Shown piece by piece: positions 6,601 to 7,983 of a stretch of 7,983 nt of DNA. Under the pieces are notes generated by a model. The model did no database searches, was not told the DNA's origin, and saw only the letters and a program-made list of their open reading frames with translations. Origin of the DNA: Limnohabitans sp. GTDB lineage: Bacteria; Pseudomonadota; Gammaproteobacteria; Burkholderiales; Burkholderiaceae_C. Position numbers and translations under genes: made by a program. The stretch's first letter is position 1. Each line of letters opens with the position of its first letter. The stretch lies in the NCBI GenBank assembly GCA_023260735.1, contig JALQUL010000452.1, forward strand, positions 1 through 7,983, read 5' to 3'.

Positions 6601-7729
6601 GGCTGCCAAATCATCGGTTATGCAAGTTTTGCGTGAGTTTGGTTTATCGGCACATAGTCATTTTATTGGTAAGGTCAGGCCTAATCAGTCGGCTATTGAA
6701 GAGGGTAAGGGTCAGCTTCAAGTTTGGCGTGATGCTCAAAAAGTGTATAGTGCTTCTTTAGCTGATTTAGCCCAAGTCTGGGATGCTTTCTCTTGGAAGA
6801 TTGCACGCCTTCGTGACAATGCTAATTGCGCCGACTCTGAACATGCCAGTGTAGGTAATTTGCAAGACCCAGGTATGCACGTGGCCCTCACTTTTAAAGC
6901 GCCTACAGCAGCTGATTTACCTGTGCGCAATAGCAGTGCAGCCGTACATATTGCTAAACCAAAAGTGGCCATTTTGCGTGAGCAAGGGGTGAACTCTCAT
7001 GTTGAAATGGCCTATGCTTTTGACCTCGCTGGTTTTGAGTCTTATGACGTGCACATGACCGATTTACAAAATCAACGTGTCGATTTAAAAGATTTTAAAG
7101 GTTTGGTCGCTTGTGGTGGTTTTAGTTATGGCGATACATTAGGTGCGGGTAGTGGCTGGGCTCGTTCTATTACTTTTAATCCTTTGTTGTCAGATCAGTT
7201 CAGCGATTTTTTCGCACGGACTGACACCTTTGGTTTAGGTGTGTGTAATGGTTGCCAAATGTTTGCCGAACTAGCCACTATTATTCCAGGTGCAGAGGCT
7301 TGGCCTCGTTTTACCACCAATCAAAGTGAGCGTTTTGAAGCGCGTTTATCGATGGTTGAAGTTTTACAGTCACCTAGTTTATTCTTGCAAGGTATGGCAG
7401 GTTCTAGAATGCCGATTGCAGTGGCTCATGGTGAAGGCTTTACTAATTTTGATCCTGCAAGTGGTGGTCAAGGTAACGCGAGTGAAGTAATTTCAGCAAT
7501 GCGTTTTGTGGATAATTTTGGCAAAGCCACTGAACAATACCCATTTAATCCCAATGGCAGTGTTAACGGTTTAACAGCGGTAACCACAGCTGATGGTCGC
7601 TTCACCGCCATGATGCCTCATCCTGAGCGAGTCTTCCGTAATATTCAAAGCAGCTGGACTAGTGAAGATAAATCGGCTTATAGCCCTTGGTTGCAACTAT
7701 GGTTAAATGCACGTAAGTGGGTTGATTAA
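3668..7729 (+). CDS. purL: Phosphoribosylformylglycinamidine synthase (FGAM synthase), single-chain
   Basis: A 1353-residue cytoplasmic enzyme that converts FGAR, glutamine and ATP to FGAM in the fourth step of purine synthesis. In order: an N-terminal PurS-like domain (IQIFDGANALSPFRQNQL onward), a linker with FAQANSEHCRHK (222-233), a first synthetase half with KVETHNHPTAISPFPGAS (from 311) and GGEIRDEGATGRGAAPKAG, a second half with DQMVGPWQVPVADCAV and VGKDSLSM (787-794), and a C-terminal glutaminase from about 1098 (PKVAILREQGVNSHVEMA). The glutaminase triad is C1193 (GVCNGC), H1318 and E1320 (PHPER). As I recall, the Salmonella enzyme has 1295 residues with C1135, H1260 and E1262; all three are offset by 58 here, equal to the length difference, so the C-terminal part aligns without gaps. 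The start is GTG 3668: in-frame TAA at 3656-3658 leaves no earlier start, and ATG 3658 is out of frame. The Shine-Dalgarno is poor. The gene is intact and ends at a strong terminator. Confidence 0.97.
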   Translation: MSQQIQIFDGANALSPFRQNQLTATLQAICPQLQQLDARFVHLVDSPTTISDTLSAQLAALLDYGLPVSNNFAAPANALTRSIFISPRMGTVSPWASKATDIARNCGFAIKRVERVIEYRLVFNGLVPDHDVLTTLASVLMDRMTESYWSRREDCLNLFNTVQASAMEYVDLLATDEAVALVNLQKANLEFGLALAQDEMDYLITSFRQLGRNPSDVELMMFAQANSEHCRHKIFNAQFTIDGQEQEKSMFGMIRNTHQLAPAHTVLAYSDNAAIMEGHTIERFYPSPVNGQEGQAMRYGHETGLTHVLMKVETHNHPTAISPFPGASTGAGGEIRDEGATGRGAAPKAGLAGFSVSKVHFDEQEALNGYGKPEHIASPLQIMIEGPLGGAAFNNEFGRPNLLGYFREFELPANDIQRGYHKPIMIAGGLGRIDANQTPKIVFEAGSLLIQLGGPGMRIGMGGGAASSMATGTNAADLDFDSVQRGNPEIQRRAQEVINRCRQMGENNPILAIHDVGAGGLSNAFPELVNDAGRGANFNLDAIHLEESGLAPKEIWCNESQERYVLTIAPESLPLFTAMAERERCPFAVVGTTIAEPHLTVSSEQSTNRHPVDMPLEVLLGKPPKMHKDVSTKAVVPEPLDISALTLEEAAIAVLSHPTVASKRFLITIGDRTVGGLSHRDQMVGPWQVPVADCAVTLADFSGFAGEAMAMGERTPLAVLDAPASGRMAVAESITNLLAAPIELSRVKLSANWMAACGEEGEDAALYETVKAVGMELCPALGVSIPVGKDSLSMRTQWTNSTDQTSKKVVSPVSLIVTSFASIDDTRFTLTPQLNREIDDSSLLLIDLGSGKNRMGGSVLLQTQNKIGAQVPDLDNAQDLVNLVKAVNALRTKGLVLAYHDKSDGGLLAAVAEMAFAGNVGVALNVDMLLVQGNGISDSRMDVGDSKNWANQVGVVRHEQTLNALFNEELGVVLQVPTAAKSSVMQVLREFGLSAHSHFIGKVRPNQSAIEEGKGQLQVWRDAQKVYSASLADLAQVWDAFSWKIARLRDNANCADSEHASVGNLQDPGMHVALTFKAPTAADLPVRNSSAAVHIAKPKVAILREQGVNSHVEMAYAFDLAGFESYDVHMTDLQNQRVDLKDFKGLVACGGFSYGDTLGAGSGWARSITFNPLLSDQFSDFFARTDTFGLGVCNGCQMFAELATIIPGAEAWPRFTTNQSERFEARLSMVEVLQSPSLFLQGMAGSRMPIAVAHGEGFTNFDPASGGQGNASEVISAMRFVDNFGKATEQYPFNPNGSVNGLTAVTTADGRFTAMMPHPERVFRNIQSSWTSEDKSAYSPWLQLWLNARKWVD

Positions 7730-7787
7730 TAGAGTTGTTAAAGTTTCACAAAGCATAATAAAACTAAATTAATTCAAGTTGACTCTT

Positions 7788-7820
7788 AAAAGGCTACTTC
7801 TTTGGAAGTAGCCTTTTTTT
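7788..7820 (+). terminator. Strong rho-independent terminator after purL
   Basis: Bases 7788-7800 (AAAAGGCTACTTC) pair perfectly with 7805-7817 (GAAGTAGCCTTTT) around the loop TTTG, with the T-run continuing to 7820. The 13-bp stem sits 58 nt after the purL stop. Because the A-rich left foot mirrors the T-run, it may also work on the opposite strand, ending any convergent transcript. Confidence 0.93.
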
Positions 7821-7983
7821 ATAAGCAATAAAGCGTTTAAAAAGATTATTATTATTGAATTAATAAAAAAAGAAATAGAATTTTAAAAATCAAAAATAAA
7901 TTATTGATAAAGTATAGTTAAAATAAAGTTTAATAATTTGGTGTGTTTTCTATTTTTTAGTTCGGCGTTCTCAAATCTGAAGT
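7821..7983. other. Very AT-rich non-coding tail; no gene seen
   Basis: The last 163 nt after the purL terminator are dominated by A and T, especially 7836-7940, and then become more mixed (TTCGGCGTTCTC near 7961-7972). I see no open reading frame of useful length on either strand and no RNA gene. Partial promoter-like hexamers occur (TTGAAT 7855-7860 with TAGAAT 7876-7881, spacing only 15; TTGATA 7904-7909), but none forms a convincing pair in such AT-rich sequence. It is most simply the upstream region of a gene beyond the window. Confidence 0.5.

Noticed and set aside
5710..6972. Several minus-strand open frames (5710-6072, 6076-6345, 6364-6609, 6736-6972) opposite purL
   Set aside because: All overlap conserved PurL sequence and look like antisense shadows; none has a start context or recognisable motif.
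7290..7490. Plus-strand 66-codon frame inside purL
   Set aside because: It overlaps the glutaminase domain in another frame and its translation has no family features.

Overview
The window is a compact run of bacterial genes, all on the + strand. It looks like core metabolism plus one lipid-related pair; I see no mobile element, CRISPR array, tRNA or rRNA. The organism is probably a betaproteobacterium (Burkholderiales-like) of fairly low GC. The main reason is the long C-terminal gene, a single-chain PurL of 1353 residues with the proteobacterial catalytic motifs and an extra segment near residues 931-956 that I associate from memory with betaproteobacterial PurL. Base composition by eye is moderately AT-rich in genes and very AT-rich between them.

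Layout: (1) bases 1-386 are the C-terminal end of an acyl-CoA carboxylase carboxyltransferase subunit, cut by the window edge. (2) 393-1529 encodes a patatin-like phospholipase, only 6 nt downstream and probably co-transcribed. (3) 1617-2615 is trhO (YceA/UPF0176 family), the oxygen-dependent tRNA U34 hydroxylase with a rhodanese domain, followed by a clear rho-independent terminator. (4) 2713-3501 is a Cof-type (HAD-IIB) phosphatase that starts just behind that terminator. (5) A 166-nt leader with several small dyads precedes purL (3668-7729, GTG start), which encodes FGAM synthase. (6) purL ends at a strong terminator, and the remaining ~160 nt is extremely AT-rich and shows no gene.

The genes do not form an obvious pathway. 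The carboxylase and patatin could share a role in acyl-CoA or lipid turnover. trhO acts in wobble-uridine tRNA modification, the HAD protein is a phosphatase of unknown substrate, and purL carries out the fourth step of de novo purine synthesis. I found no convincing new system. The points worth a second look are small: Shine-Dalgarno-poor starts at all four complete genes, two gene starts placed directly behind terminator-like hairpins, the structured purL leader, and a near-perfect 22-nt palindrome inside trhO.
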